Source: Verrucomicrobiaceae bacterium (GTDB lineage Bacteria > Verrucomicrobiota > Verrucomicrobiia > Verrucomicrobiales > Verrucomicrobiaceae). Taken from it: 45,616 bases of DNA. This document shows positions 13,633-25,900 of this stretch, piece after piece; the first letter of the stretch is position 1; every line of letters starts with the position of its first letter. Under the pieces are notes generated by a model, which was given only the letters and a program-made list of their open reading frames with translations, was not told the DNA's origin and did no database searches. The position numbers were made by a program, and so were the translations under genes. The DNA is taken from the NCBI GenBank assembly GCA_027489965.1, contig JAIXZA010000046.1:1-45616 (forward strand), read 5' to 3'.

Positions 13633-15222
13633 TTACAGTCCGTTGCGGGTGAGGGTGCCGTCCACCAGTCGCATGGACCCAGCGGAATTGGCGTTTTGCA
13701 GGGCCGTCGGCAGGCAGTCGTCGGGGAAACCCTGATAGCAAACAGGGCGGACAAAGCGATAAATACTGCCGGTGCCAATGCTGGTGAAAAAGCTGTGGCT
13801 GGCAGCAGGGTAGGGACCACCGTGATGCATGGAGGGGCAGGGCTCGATGCCGGTGCCGAATCCGTTGAAAATGATGCGTCCAACCTTCCTTTCGAGCACT
13901 CGAATGAGGGCTGCATACTGCCTGAGATCGTCGGCTGTGCCATGAACAGCGGCGGTAAGCTGCCCTTCGAGACTGCGGGCAAAACGGAGCATATCCTCCA
14001 GAGTGGCGCACTCGGTGATGATCGAGCAAGGACCAAAGACTTCTCGGCGCAGTTCTTCATTTTCCTCTAGCACGTCGAGAGTGGTGCTGAAGATGCGGCA
14101 GGCGGCCTGAGTGGCGTCGCTATTGGCCTCAACGGTTGATTGCCCAGCCAGTTTTAAGCCTGAGATGGTGCTCCAGACAGCGGTGCCAGCCTCGTAAGTT
14201 TCGCAAATGCCGCGATGCAGCATGGTCTGTGGGGCCACTTTTTCAGCTTGTTGTCCAGCCGCCGTGACAAACTCGCCCAATTCTGCGCCTTTGAGGCCCA
14301 GCACCATGGCTGGATTCGTGCAGAATTGACCGACACCCATGGTGACAGAGCCAACATAGGCTTCGGCCAGTTTAGCAGCGCGTTCTTTAAGGGCGCCGGG
14401 AAGAATAAAGACGGGATTAATGCTGCCCATTTCACCATAGAACGGAATCGGATGCGGACGCGCAGCAGCCACGTCCATCAGTGCGCGACCACCTTTCAGA
14501 GAGCCGGTGAACGCGACGGCTTCGGTAAGTGGGTGTTTGACCAGTTCGATGCCGATTTCATAACCACGGCCATGGATCATCGAGAAGCAGGCATCAGGCA
14601 GGCCGGCCTTACGCAGGGCGTTGAAGACGGCGCGCGAGAGCATTTCACAGGTGCCGGGATGGGCAGGATGGGCTTTTACCACCACTGGGCAACCTGCGGC
14701 CAGAGCACAAACGGTGTCTGTGCCAACCACGCCGATGGCAAAGGGAAAATTACTAGCGCCAAAGACCACGACCGGACCGATGGGCTGGAGAATGCGACGT
14801 ACGTCAGGCTTTGGCGCTGGGACGCGTTCTGGCAGCGGTGTGTCGATGCTCATTTGTGCCCATGAGCCTTCACGAAGTAAGGCGGCAAACATCTTGCATT
14901 GTCCGATAGCTCTGCCGCGTTCGCCCGTGAGACGGGCCATGGGGAGTGCGGTTTCCTGATGGGCACGCTCAAGAAGTGCGTCACCTAGAGCCATGATTTC
15001 ATCGGCTAAATGATCCAGTAAGGCAGCGCGGGTCTCGGCTGGGGCTGTGCGTAGGGCGTCAAAGGCGCTGTCAGCGGCCTGGAGTGCCTCGTCGGCTAAT
15101 TCGGCGGTGCCTTCTCCAAAAGTGGTCTCCAGTTTCAGATTGGTCGCTGGGTTTAAAGCCTGAAATGGGCTTTGATTGGCGGAAACTTCGCGGCCGGCGA
15201 TGAGATGATGTCCTGTGAGCAT
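13633..15222 (-). CDS. NADP-type aldehyde dehydrogenase, alpha-ketoglutarate semialdehyde type
   Basis: The product is 529 aa from the ATG at 15222 (MLTGHHLIAGREVS), which matches the family start; the nine residues upstream to 15249 are not conserved. The closest known type is alpha-ketoglutaric semialdehyde dehydrogenase, which oxidises 2,5-dioxopentanoate to 2-oxoglutarate in pentose, uronic acid or hydroxyproline catabolism. Diagnostic motifs: GPVVVFGASNFPFAIGV (catalytic Asn), CPVVVKAHPAHPGTCEML, AVAFTGSLKGG, PIPFYGEMGSINPVFILP (Glu), MGVGQFCTNPAMV (catalytic Cys) and a late EVFGPCSIITEC. All catalytic residues are present. No other genes of those sugar pathways are adjacent, so the physiological substrate remains open. 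It is likely first gene of a unit running into the FHA gene. Confidence 0.88.
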   Translation of the reverse strand: MLTGHHLIAGREVSANQSPFQALNPATNLKLETTFGEGTAELADEALQAADSAFDALRTAPAETRAALLDHLADEIMALGDALLERAHQETALPMARLTGERGRAIGQCKMFAALLREGSWAQMSIDTPLPERVPAPKPDVRRILQPIGPVVVFGASNFPFAIGVVGTDTVCALAAGCPVVVKAHPAHPGTCEMLSRAVFNALRKAGLPDACFSMIHGRGYEIGIELVKHPLTEAVAFTGSLKGGRALMDVAAARPHPIPFYGEMGSINPVFILPGALKERAAKLAEAYVGSVTMGVGQFCTNPAMVLGLKGAELGEFVTAAGQQAEKVAPQTMLHRGICETYEAGTAVWSTISGLKLAGQSTVEANSDATQAACRIFSTTLDVLEENEELRREVFGPCSIITECATLEDMLRFARSLEGQLTAAVHGTADDLRQYAALIRVLERKVGRIIFNGFGTGIEPCPSMHHGGPYPAASHSFFTSIGTGSIYRFVRPVCYQGFPDDCLPTALQNANSAGSMRLVDGTLTRNGL

Positions 15223-15315
15223 GAGTGGAGGTGTTGGAAATTGAGCCACGAGTGTTAGCGGTGGAATTCATCTTCGTCCACCTCCTCTTGTGCCTCAGAT
15301 TAGAACTTCCTCTCG

Positions 15316-16044
15316 TTACTCCCAAACGCGGATAGAGAGTGGGACCACTCCAGGGTTGAGCATTTGCAGATGGTAGGCGGCAAACTTGGAGACGTCGATC
15401 ATGCGGGTGGCATGGCCGCAGCGGTCGTTGATACGGAGATCCACATGGCGACCGTTGTAGAGATTGGTCACTCTGACGATGGTTCCAAATGGAAGTGTGG
15501 CATGGGCAGCTGTGGCAGCGTTCATGTCAAAGACCTCTCCTGAGGCTGTATAATAACCGTGCCGTTCTTCTCCATAATAGGCACCCCAACCATCTTGCTG
15601 CCAATTGGAAAGCCGTGGGGGTTGTCTGTTAGGAGCTGCATACTCGGCTTGGTAGCTAGCTTGTGCGGGATAACTGGCTGCCGTCTTGTAGCTAGCCTGT
15701 GTATTATAGCCGCCTTGGGCGGTGTAACTTACCGGAGCCGTGTAGTTGATCGGTTTGTAGTATTCCTGAGAGACGGTGTAGGGGTCTTTGGAGATCCGCC
15801 CTCTTGCGGCTGCCGGGGCACTTTGCGCGGCATACTGAGATGGAGATGAATATTGTCTTTCAGGATAGGGGCTCGGAGTGAGCAGGCCTGATAGGATAGG
15901 CTTTCTAGCGCCTCCTGTCATCGAAGGACCGCTCGTGGCAGCGCCTGCTTTTGACGCCGCCATTTGTGCCAAAGTTAAAGGTACACACTGAGTCAGGCCG
16001 AGGCAAAAGGCTACACAGATGGGTAAACTTAATTTGGCATTCAT
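15316..16044 (-). CDS. RlpA-like double-psi beta-barrel protein, exported
   Basis: The product is 242 aa. The first 27 residues (MNAKLSLPICVAFCLGL...) form a signal sequence; a Cys at position 20 (LTQC) could mark a lipoprotein but the lipobox is poor. Residues about 60-140 are low complexity with repeated Ser/Ala-Tyr-x-x-Gln units and no Pfam-like feature. Residues about 155-242 are the RlpA domain: YYTASGEVFDMNAATAAHAT, LPFGTIVRVTNLYNGRHVDL, and RINDRCGHATRMIDVSKFAA with the catalytic-type Asp in the NDR motif. RlpA proteins cleave naked glycan strands in septal peptidoglycan. Here the usual RGPF after the Asp is RCGH, which may alter activity. No SPOR domain is present. The promoter is not evident, and the gene is 32 bp downstream of the PEP-CTERM gene stop. 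Confidence 0.85.
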   Translation of the reverse strand: MNAKLSLPICVAFCLGLTQCVPLTLAQMAASKAGAATSGPSMTGGARKPILSGLLTPSPYPERQYSSPSQYAAQSAPAAARGRISKDPYTVSQEYYKPINYTAPVSYTAQGGYNTQASYKTAASYPAQASYQAEYAAPNRQPPRLSNWQQDGWGAYYGEERHGYYTASGEVFDMNAATAAHATLPFGTIVRVTNLYNGRHVDLRINDRCGHATRMIDVSKFAAYHLQMLNPGVVPLSIRVWE

Positions 16045-16076
16045 GGCGGAGTCTTCGAGGATGATTTACTTGTGAT

Positions 16077-16817
16077 TTACTTGGTCTGACGGCGTCTGCG
16101 CAGACAGAGTCCGCTAGCGATGCCGAGCAGTAGGATGCCGCTTGGTTCAGGCACAGGTGCTGTATGAGTCTGGATAACAAAGTTTGCCGGTGTGCTCGAG
16201 TAATTGCCGAGGCCTTGCATGTTGTTGAGTCCGCCAAACACGTCGAAGGTGGCGTCTTCGAGTCGCCAATCGAGAGTGTTCGAAACGTGGCCCGATGGGG
16301 ATGGGAAGCGCCAGTCGTCTGAAGGTGTGCCGTCATCCTTGTTCGTCACCAGCGCCCATTCAAAGCCTGTGGTGAAGCTTGGAGAAGGATTGCTGTTTCC
16401 AAAGCTGTCGTTATAGACCCAGACGTAAGCCTGCTCTCCGACCGCAAAGGTGTTGCTTTGCGGAAGAGCGGCGGTGTCCGTGGTGAAGTCGGTTTCTAAG
16501 ACAGCCTCTGCGGCAATCGTTCCAGTGCTGGAATCAAAGCCATTGGAGAGAGGTGCTGAGGCCCGATCAAAGGGCTTCCAGTAATCTTTCCATTGGTTTA
16601 AGTTAGCCAGAGTGGGGATGAAGGTGCTGCCAAAGGAACCAAGCTCCATGACGTAGTTGTCATTGAGATGGTTGCCAGCCGAGTCATAGAGGTAGCCGCT
16701 GCCACTGACGGAGAAGTAGGTTCCCCAGCTGATGGTGGTGGCTTTCACGCTGCTGGTGAACGCCAGTGTGAGGGCGGCCAAGGTAACTAGCCGAGTAAGC
16801 TTGAGGGTGGGTTTCAT
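16077..16817 (-). CDS. PEP-CTERM sorted surface/exported protein
   Basis: The product is 246 aa. It has an N-terminal signal peptide (MKPTLKLTRLVTLAALTLAF, cleaved near SSVKA), a 190-residue beta-rich body with no recognised family, and a C-terminal PEP-CTERM signal: VPEPSG, a hydrophobic helix (ILLLGIASGLCL) and an RRRR tail. Such tails are recognised and cut by an exosortase, linked to exopolysaccharide-associated export; no exosortase gene is in the window. The 5' region carries the 17-bp TAGG...GTCCAAT element and a TACAAT -10 hexamer 22 bp from it, suggesting it is regulated together with the large surface proteins. There is no convincing ribosome-binding site. Its reading direction and spacing make a shared transcript with the rlpA-like gene possible. 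Confidence 0.88.
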   Translation of the reverse strand: MKPTLKLTRLVTLAALTLAFTSSVKATTISWGTYFSVSGSGYLYDSAGNHLNDNYVMELGSFGSTFIPTLANLNQWKDYWKPFDRASAPLSNGFDSSTGTIAAEAVLETDFTTDTAALPQSNTFAVGEQAYVWVYNDSFGNSNPSPSFTTGFEWALVTNKDDGTPSDDWRFPSPSGHVSNTLDWRLEDATFDVFGGLNNMQGLGNYSSTPANFVIQTHTAPVPEPSGILLLGIASGLCLRRRRQTK

Positions 16818-16840
16818 GGGCGTGTTTGTCTATTGTTGAT

Positions 16841-16885
16841 ATTGTAGTTATTGGTATTATTGATTTCCATTGGACCAAAGGCCTA
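16841..16885 (-). promoter_or_regulatory. Regulatory element plus -10 box in front of the PEP-CTERM gene (copy A)
   Basis: Read on the minus strand, TAGGCCTTTGGTCCAAT (16885-16869), 22 nt, then TACAAT (16846-16841). The start would fall about 17 nt before the ATG at 16817. The element centre lies near -45, the position of an activator touching the -35 region. Copy B at 38798-38842 has the same 17 bases, the same 22-nt gap and the same hexamer. Confidence 0.7.
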
Positions 16886-16946
16886 GAGCACCTTGAAATC
16901 TGCGGGCAAATTTACTTTGGACTGGCTCCAGATGTTGAGTGCTGAT

Positions 16947-19900
16947 TTACGGGTTCCACGGCTGCGGGATGATGTAATCAGGCTTGCCACGCACACTCAT
17001 GAAGACGGTGCCTCGGAGGATGCGGAAGAGTTTGTTATTTCCCTGATTGGTGAAGTTGGTGCTGCCATTAGAGAGCCATTGGCTAATGCCTCCGAAGTTA
17101 TAGAGGAAGTTGGTGTCGTAGCCTTCAGCATGCGGAACCGTATCTCCCTTCCAGAACTGGAAGCGGTCTGCAGCAGAGGCACTCCGAGCACCTGTGAAAC
17201 CGTTGGCGGCGGTCATGAGACGCTCGTTCGGGCTTTGCTCGATAGGCCAGCCGCCACCGATGTAATTGCTGCCAACTTTTAGCGGTAAGGCGAAGTCGTT
17301 GGCACGGACGATGCCGGTGAAGATCATCTCCACGGGGTTATTTCTCGGATGGACAAAGAAGGCTCCAGCTTCGGCAGGGCCGAGCACTCGGGTGCCTGCA
17401 TCAGCCAGTGTCGCATCTCCTTCTAAGACCCAACGCAGCTGACCTGAGACGGTGCTGAGGAAGACGACATCATAGTCATTCCGTGTCGGATTGAAGAACA
17501 TCAGGCGGTCTCCGCTGTGGGAGTCTGCTCCGCTGACGAAGTAGGTCTTGGGGAAGAGACTGTTGAGCGTCCAATGATTGCGGATGACGAGTCGATCTCC
17601 CACGAGGCTGCCTGGCAGGCTGGTGAGAGTGTTGCGGGCATGGCCAGCATCGATAGCGATCATTGATGCGGTCGTTGTTGCCTCATGGACTTCGAAACGA
17701 TGACCTTCATTATCACCGCTGGTGATTTCGATGAAGGATGGAAGGTTTGTATCGATCACCGTATTGAGGCTAACCGTGCCTGCTGCGGTGGTGACATTGA
17801 TCATGTTGCCACTGACGCTGTCGATGACACCACTGAAGACTTCCTTCTGGAGATATGGCATGGCAAAGGTCTCGCACTGCACAGGGAAGGCGCGGCGGGT
17901 CCAGCCAAAGACTTCCGTCACGGCACTGCCGGTGATGCCACCGTTGAGGGTGACTTTCAGGCGGACGAAGCCATGATCAGCACCAGCAAATAAGGCCTCA
18001 TCTTCCAGTCGGCTGTAGTACACTTTTTCAGTGCCGTCGCCATTGTCGGTGATCGTTGGAGTCAGCGTGGATGTGGTCCAGCCTTGTGGCGATTGGCTGA
18101 GTTCACGTAGCACTTCGAGCGTGTAGGTGACATCCTGCTGACCACCACCGCTGCGGCGATTGTAGAAGACTTCGACACGACCTTCTTCGGCTTTGGCTCC
18201 GGTGTTCAACCTTGTGCAAAGAGCGACCTTCTCCTGCACACCCGAGTTTGGCTTCAGACAGAGGGCGTATTCGAGCACGTTGTTGTAGGTGTCGGTGTCT
18301 GGGTTTTGACCAGGCTGGTTCTGGCCGTTGAGCGTGTTGACTGCTTGCCAGAAGGCATAGTTGTTGGGTTTGCTGCCGAGGAAGCCGAAGTCGATGGTGA
18401 GATCGGTGTTGGCGTCAGCCTCGTTGTCGTAGTCAGCTTTCTTGCCTGTCTCAGAGCCAGTGTCGATTGGCTCTGTTCCAGGTGTGAGAGTGAAGACGAC
18501 GGAGCGAATGCCTGATGTCGCTGGGTTAGCGGAGTCGATACCGTTTTCATCAATCAAATCATCAACACCATTGTCGGTTCCTGCTCCTGGGAGTGAGCTC
18601 AGGCCTACTAGCGCTGCCCCTGAGGCGAATTGAGTGGCTGGAATGTGGATGAAGTAAGCACCTGGCTTGAGCTTGAGGAACTCATAGCAACCGCCGCCGC
18701 TAGTCGTGGTGATGGCGACTGGTGCCGTTTGGCCGATGCTGTCTCCCTGACGATAGAGATGCAGAATGACGCCATCTTTACCTTCACCGTTATCGGGCAG
18801 GTTGTTACCATTGAGGTCGATGAAGACAAGGTTCCCCACACCGACCGTCGGCACGAAGCCAAAGCCGATGGTCTTATCCACTTCACCATAGTTGAGGGTG
18901 ATGAGAGGACTACGCACGGGATTGCCTGCGCCGTTTTGACTTCCGTTATCGTCACCAGCTTGGTTGTTGTCTGCTAGATCGGTGTTTGATGAAGAGACAG
19001 GAGCAGTCGTTGGTGGTGTGTTAATCCTGACTCGATAGAGTGCAGAGGCCAGATTGGTGAATTCGTAGCTGCCGTCTTCGAGCGTTTGGGTGGATGCGAC
19101 CAGGGTGCCGTTGAGCAGATAAAGCTCGACCTTGATGTCCTCGATGCCCGTTTCGCTGCTCTCTTGCAGACCATTGTCATTGCTGTCATTCCACACCGTG
19201 CCGCCGAGGCTGGACGGGCGGAAGAGACCCGCATCCCATGAGCCATCCGTTTCGGTGGCGTCGATGGTGGTCTTCTGAGTGCGACCCGTTTTGAGGTCAG
19301 CATCGCTGTCGATGTTGTCATTGCTACCCTGATCAGACTTGGTGAAGATGTAGCCATCTGGGAGGCTGAACTCGACACAATAGTCCCCAGGAGTGATGCC
19401 CGTGAAGGTGTAGAAGCCGACGCTGTTGGTGGTGGCTGTACGTCCGGTTGGTGTGCCCGATCCATTGATGAGATGGACGGTGATGCCGCCGATACCTTGC
19501 TCATTGGTATCTTGAATGCCATTGCTATTGCGATCATCCCAAACACGGTCGCCAATAGAGGAGCCTGCGAGCACGGTGATGATTTGGATGTCACCGCTAT
19601 CGTGATCACCGAGAGCGTTGTTGAGTTCGTCATCGACGAGAGTGCCTTCGTTGGCTGGGTTCGTGTCATAGGGACTGTCGGCATCACCGGTTAGGGCGTT
19701 GACGGCGACATTCGTCGCAGCGTTACGGGCCGAGAAGATCTCGGCAAAGTTTCGCAAGTCACCGACTGTGCTACCCGCACGGAGAGAGATGTTGACGATG
19801 ACACTGGAGCCTGGAGCAATCGGTCCAGGGATGCTGCGTAGCGCGAGGCTGCCCGGCATGGTGACCCAGGAGCTATCAGCTAGGCTGAAGCCGGTAGGCA

Positions 19901-22900
19901 GGACATCGACAATGCCGACTTGGCCAGCAGGGATGGTGCCTTGATTGAAGACTTCAATGGAGAAGGTGACGAGGTCCCCAGGACGGATGCTAGTCGCCTG
20001 GCTAGGTGCCAATCGCTTCTGCAAGGCCAAATCGAAACGGTCGCCTTGACCGACGGTGATGCTTTCGCAGTCATGGTCGTCTTGATCGAAATTCTCGTTG
20101 TTGATCGCATCGTTGGTTGTGCGGCCATCGTTGTTTGGGATGTTGTCAAAGGTGCTGTCGGAGTCGAGCGCGGCATTGCCTTTCAGATCCTTGGCTGAGC
20201 AGATCTCAGCGCAGTTATTAATGGTGCTGCCGGGGATAGCGGTATCGGCCACTTTGAAGCAGATGCTGATAGCTTGGCTGGCACCTGGGGCTAGTGGTCC
20301 TGGGATGACGCAGAGGACAGTGCTGCCGCCTGCGCTAGTCCATTCGGTAGCGGAGCTTGGATCGAGAACGAGTCCGGCTGGGACATAGTCACAGATGATG
20401 ATGTCTTTGATCGGCTGACCGCATTGATTGAAGACTTCAATCGTGTAGCAGACTTTCTGGCCCGGCGCTGGCATGATGTTTTGGCCAGACTTGAGAGTCT
20501 TGCGCAGAGCTAAATCGATCTGCTCTGGTTCCAGGACGGTGATTGGCTCGCAATCCATGTCGTCTTGGTCGAAGCCTTCGTTGTTGATGGCGTCGTTGGT
20601 GACTTGGCCATCATTGCCAAAGATCGCGTCAGGAGTGCTGTCGGCATCGGTCGTGATGACGGTGCCATTTGGGCCTGCGGCTTTGAAGGCGCTGATCTCG
20701 GCGTAGTTGTTGATGACGCTATCAGGCGTTGCATTGGCAGAGACGGTAAGCGTCACATCAATCGTGCTACTAGAGCCTGGAGCCAGTGGCCCAGAGATGA
20801 TGCAGGAGACGATGCTGGCTGATTCGGCAGCCCAGAAGACATTGTCAGCTTGGACAAAGGTCATGCCCGCTGGGATGTAGTCAGAGATTTTGATATCGCT
20901 GGCTGATAGGACGCCTTGGTTGAAGACCTCCATGCGGTAGGTGACTTTATCACCGGCTCGGACAGAGGCAGGCTGCCCTGGCTTCAGCGACTTGCGCAGA
21001 GCCAGGTCAGCCCGTCCGGCTGCGTTCACGGTTACCTTAGCCAGATCGCTATCGTCTTCATCGAAGTTGCCATTGTTCAGTTCGTCGTCTTTCATGAAGC
21101 CGTCATTGTTGCGGACGGCATCGGGGACGCTGTCGATGTCGGTTAGTGTCAGACCGTTGATGTCCTTAGCGCTGCTGATCTCAGCCACATTGATAAGATC
21201 AACAACCGTTGCTGTGCTGGCCACTTTGAAGCTGATTGGCAACTGCACGCTGGCTCCTGGAGCAAGGGAGAAGCTGGCTCCGAGACCACCCGTGGCGGTG
21301 CCGTTATTGTTATTCACCCAGTTAGTGTCGGCCAGTGTTAGGCCAGCTGGGATGTAGTCCGTGACTTGAATGAACTTAGCGGTGACGGTGCCTTGATTGA
21401 AGACTTCGATGACGAAGTTGACGTTGTCGCCGAGATTGACATTGGCGCTTTGGCCGAGGGCTAAACTCTTGCGCAGAGCTAGATCGAAGGTGCCTGGAGG
21501 GGCAACGGAGATCGAAGCAAAGTCGGCGTCATCCTGGTCAGCATTCTCACCATTGATCATGTCATCAGTTGCTGGGCCATCATTGGATGGATTGTTATCC
21601 ATGGTGCTGTCGCGATCCGTGACAGAGAGGCCTTTGTCATCCGTAGCAGCGCTGATTTCAGCGCGGTTCAGGATGGCGGTGTTCAGGGGCGCTGTGCTGG
21701 TGAGGCGTGCAGTTAGTTGCAAGGTGACGGATTCGCCAGGAGCCACGATTTGTGGGATGGTGGTGCCGATTTGACCTGGCAAGGTGGTGACCCAGTTTGG
21801 ATCCTCCAGGGTGAGGAAGCCCGGCAGATAGTCGGTGATAACGATGTTTCTTGCTGGGACAGCACCTTGATTGAAAACTTCAAAGCTGAAGGTTACGAGG
21901 CTTTCACGCGCGGCCGTTGCGGTCTGGCCTTGGCCGAGTTGCTTGCGCAGGGCTAGGTCAAAGGCTTTTGGCGCATTGATGCTGACGCTGGCTAGGTCGT
22001 GGTCATCTTGATCGCTTTGCTCATTGTTGAGGGCGTTATCGACGAGTGGTCCATCATTGCTATTGTCAGCGTCTGGAGTGCTGTCGATGTCGGTGCGGGT
22101 GACACCATTGATGTCCTTGAAGTCATTGATTTCAGCGTAATTGGTGAGCGTCTTCGGTCCGACTTGAGTGGCGGCGACGCGCAGGGTGATCGGGATCTGA
22201 GCACTAGCTCCAGCAGCCAGCGGATTGGTCAGAGTAATCGTGGCTTTGTCGGTGCCGCTTGCTGCCCATTGGCCATCGGCAAGCGTCATGCCAGCAGGGA
22301 TGTAGTCGATGAGCCTGATACTCTTGGCTGCGTCTGCGCCTTGATTGAAGACTTCCAACATGAAGGTCACGTCGTCACCGGGATTGACGCTGGCGTTTTG
22401 ACCTGGGGCCAAGGTTTTGCGCAGAGCTAGATCCCAGGTGCCAGGAGGAATGACGGTGATGATGGCACCATCGTGATCGTCTTGGTCGGAGTTCTCGTTG
22501 TTGATCTCGTTGTCGAATGGCAGGCCATCATTGTTGGCTATTTTGTCTGGCGTGCTGTCCACATCGGCGATGATGTGGTCTTCTGGATCCAGCGATTCGA
22601 AGATTTCAGCCCAGTTCTGGATGTCGCCAGCGACTTGGGTCGAGATGACCGTGAAGGTGATGGTGGTCATGCTGCTGTCACCAGGATTGATCTCGTTGTA
22701 GAGCAGGCCTTCAGCGTTGCTGCCGACCATGGCCCAGTTGGGTGAGGCGGCGGTGTCTAGCACGAGTCCGGCTGGCACGTAATCCACAAGCTTGGTGTTG
22801 TGGACGGTGATGTCACCTTGGTTGAAGACTTCTAAGGTGAAGGTGACTTTATCACCTGGCTTCACCGGATTGCGCTGACCAGGAGCCAGCAGCTTGCGCA

Positions 22901-25900
22901 GGGCAAGGTCATACTTCGGATAGTAGAAGCCGAAATCGACGGTGAGATTGGTATTGGTATCCAGGTCGGTGTCGTTTGCTGGCTCGCTGCTGTTGAGCAA
23001 GGTAACTGGCAGTGACTGAACATAGGCGTAGCCGAGGAGTTCGACTCCGTTGCTATCTTTATTGTTATCATTGTCAGGGTCAGCTCCACCGATGGTTGGC
23101 TTTAGGCCAGCGGGCGGCGTGACGCGGACGATGTAGTCGCCAGGATGCAGATTGGGGAATTTGTAGGCTCCATTGAAGCCTGTGGTCTGGGCGGCGACAA
23201 GCACGCCATCGATGTCTTTGGCTGGCACACCAGTAGAATTTAGGAGCTCTACTTTGGCTCCTTGGATGCCAGGTTCGCCGCCATCTTGAAGGCCATCATG
23301 GTCTTCATCAAGCCAGACGAAATCTCCAAGGCACATGGGTTGATAGATGTAGCCTGCATCCCAAGTCATGTCGTTTTCACCAGCCACAAGCGTGGTCTTG
23401 ATGGTGAGGCCCGAGATCTTGTTGGCGTCGCTATCTTTAGCGTCGTCGGTGCCTTGATCGATCTTGGTGATTTCACACCCATCCATCAGCGTGATGGGGA
23501 ATTTAAGTGAATAGTCGCCGGGATCGAGGTCGGCGAAGATGAAGTAGCCGAGACCGTCGGTGAGGTCGGTGCCGATGCTGACGCCATTGGCATTCAGCAA
23601 CTCGACACGGATGTTCGCGATGCCCGGTTCACCGGCGTCTTGGATACCGTTGCGGTTTTTGTCTTTCCAGACGAGGTCGCCGATGCTGGCTTTCGGTGAG
23701 TAATAGCCGATGTCCCAGGTCGGATCGTTTTCACCAGCGACGAGTGTGGTGACAGCCGTTTTGCCGGTGACTGGATCAGCATCGTTGTCTTTGGCGTCAT
23801 TGGCACCTTGATCGAGTTTGGCGATCCAGCAACCCTCGAGCGTGCTGGTGGCGACTTGGACATAGTAGTTGCCGGGGAGTAGGTCGCCGAAGAAATAGTA
23901 GCCTTCTCCATCGGTCATATCGGTGCCCACAGCCACGTTAGCCGCGTTAAAGAGCGTGACGGTAATGTTAGCGATGCCGGGCTCACCGGATTGCTGGATG
24001 CCATCACGATTGAGATCTTTCCAGACGAAATCACCGAGGCTGGCGAAGGGCGAGCTGTAGCCTGCATCCCATGTCGGATCGTTTTCACCGGCCACGAGTG
24101 TGGTGACGTTAGTTCGGCCAGTGGTGGTGCTTGGATCACTGTCCTTAGTGTCATCCGTGCCTTGATTGGTGCTGGTCAATAGACAGCCAGGGACGATTTC
24201 CAGAGGGAAGCCGACGCTGTAGTCACCAGGTTGGAGATCGGTGAAGTAGTAATAACCTTCGCCGTCGGTGACATCCGTGCCGATAGCAACATTCGCGGCA
24301 TTGAAGAGCGTGACTGTGATATTGGCGATGCCTGGCTCGCTAGCATCTTGGATGCCGTCGCGGTCGAGATCTTTGAAGATGCGATCTCCGAGGCTGGCGA
24401 ATGGCGAGTAGTAACCCGCGTCGATGTCTGGATTGATCTGACCTGCGACGAGTGTCACTGGCGCAGTTTTACCCGTGGTGATGCTGGCATCACTGTCAGT
24501 GGCTTCTGTGGCCGCGTCAGCTGGGCTGAGCACGCAACCGGTGCCGATGAGTGTGGGGAATCCGACGCTGTAAGTGCCAGGGAGTAACTCGCTGAACCAG
24601 TAGTACCCTTCACCGTCGGTGACATCCGTGCCGATGGCGACATTGGCGCTATTGTAGAGCGTGACTGGGATGCCGACGATGCCTGGCTCGCCTGCGTCTT
24701 GGATGCCATTGCGATTAAGATCCTTCCACACGCGATTGCCGAGAGCAGCCTTCGGTGAGTAATAGCCTGTGTCCCAGGTGAGGTCGTTTTCACCAGCGGT
24801 GAGTGTGGTCACGATGGTGATGCCGCTAGTTGGTGAGGCATCGGTGTCGGTGGTGTCATTGCCACCTGCGTCAAGTGGGCTGAGGATGCAGCCATCAACG
24901 AGCGTGGTCAGGAACTTCACTTTGTAGTCACCAGGATTGAGATCGGCAAAGAGATAGAAACCTGTGCCGTCAGTGGTGGTGGTGCCGATTTCGACATTGG
25001 TGGTGCCGTTTAGAAGTTTGACGGTCACTCCGGCGATTCCTGGCTCACCCGCGTCTTGCGTGCCGTCGCGGTCGAGGTCTTTCCAGACGAAGTTTCCGAG
25101 AGAGGCCTTTGGATTGTAGTAGCCTGCATCAATGGTCGGGATGTGCTGACCAGCGAGGAGGATGATGTCTGCCGTGATGCCGGTGGTGACGCTAGCATCG
25201 CTATCGGTCGCGTCTGCCCCAGTGTCTGCGGTCGTGAGCAAGCAGCCGCCGTTGTTCAGAGAGACAGGGAACTTCACCTTGTATGTGCCGGGCTGCAAAT
25301 CACTGAAATGATACCAACCTGTGGCGTTCGTGGTGGTGGTGCCGATATCGACGCCCGTGCTGCCAATAAGCGTGACCATGACGTTTTCGATGCCTGGCTC
25401 ACCGGTTTGCTGGATACCATCACGATTGAGATCTTTCCACACATAGTCACCTATGGAGGCTAGTGGTGAATAGTAACCCGCATCCCAAGTAGGGTCGTTT
25501 TGACCTGCGATGAGAGTCACAGAGGCTGTTTTACCCGATGTGGCATTAGCATCGCTGTCGTTGGTTTCACTTCCCTGATCGGCAATGGTGAGGATGCAGG
25601 TCGGGCCGAGATTGATAGGGAAACCGACACTGTAAGTGCCTGGATTGAGGTCGGTGAAATGATACCAACCTGTAGCGTTCGTGGTGGTCGTGCCGATGGC
25701 GGTGCCTAGAGCATTGTAAAGAGTAACAGTGACGCTTTCGATGCCGGGTTCCGCAGGTTCCTGCACGCCGTTGCGATTCAGGTCCTTCCAGACATAGTCA
25801 CCGAGAGAGGCCTTCGGCGAGTAGTAACCAGCATCGATGGTTGCATTGCGTTCGGTAGGTCCGAGGACGATGACCGCAGTCTTTCCCGTGCTGGGGTTCA

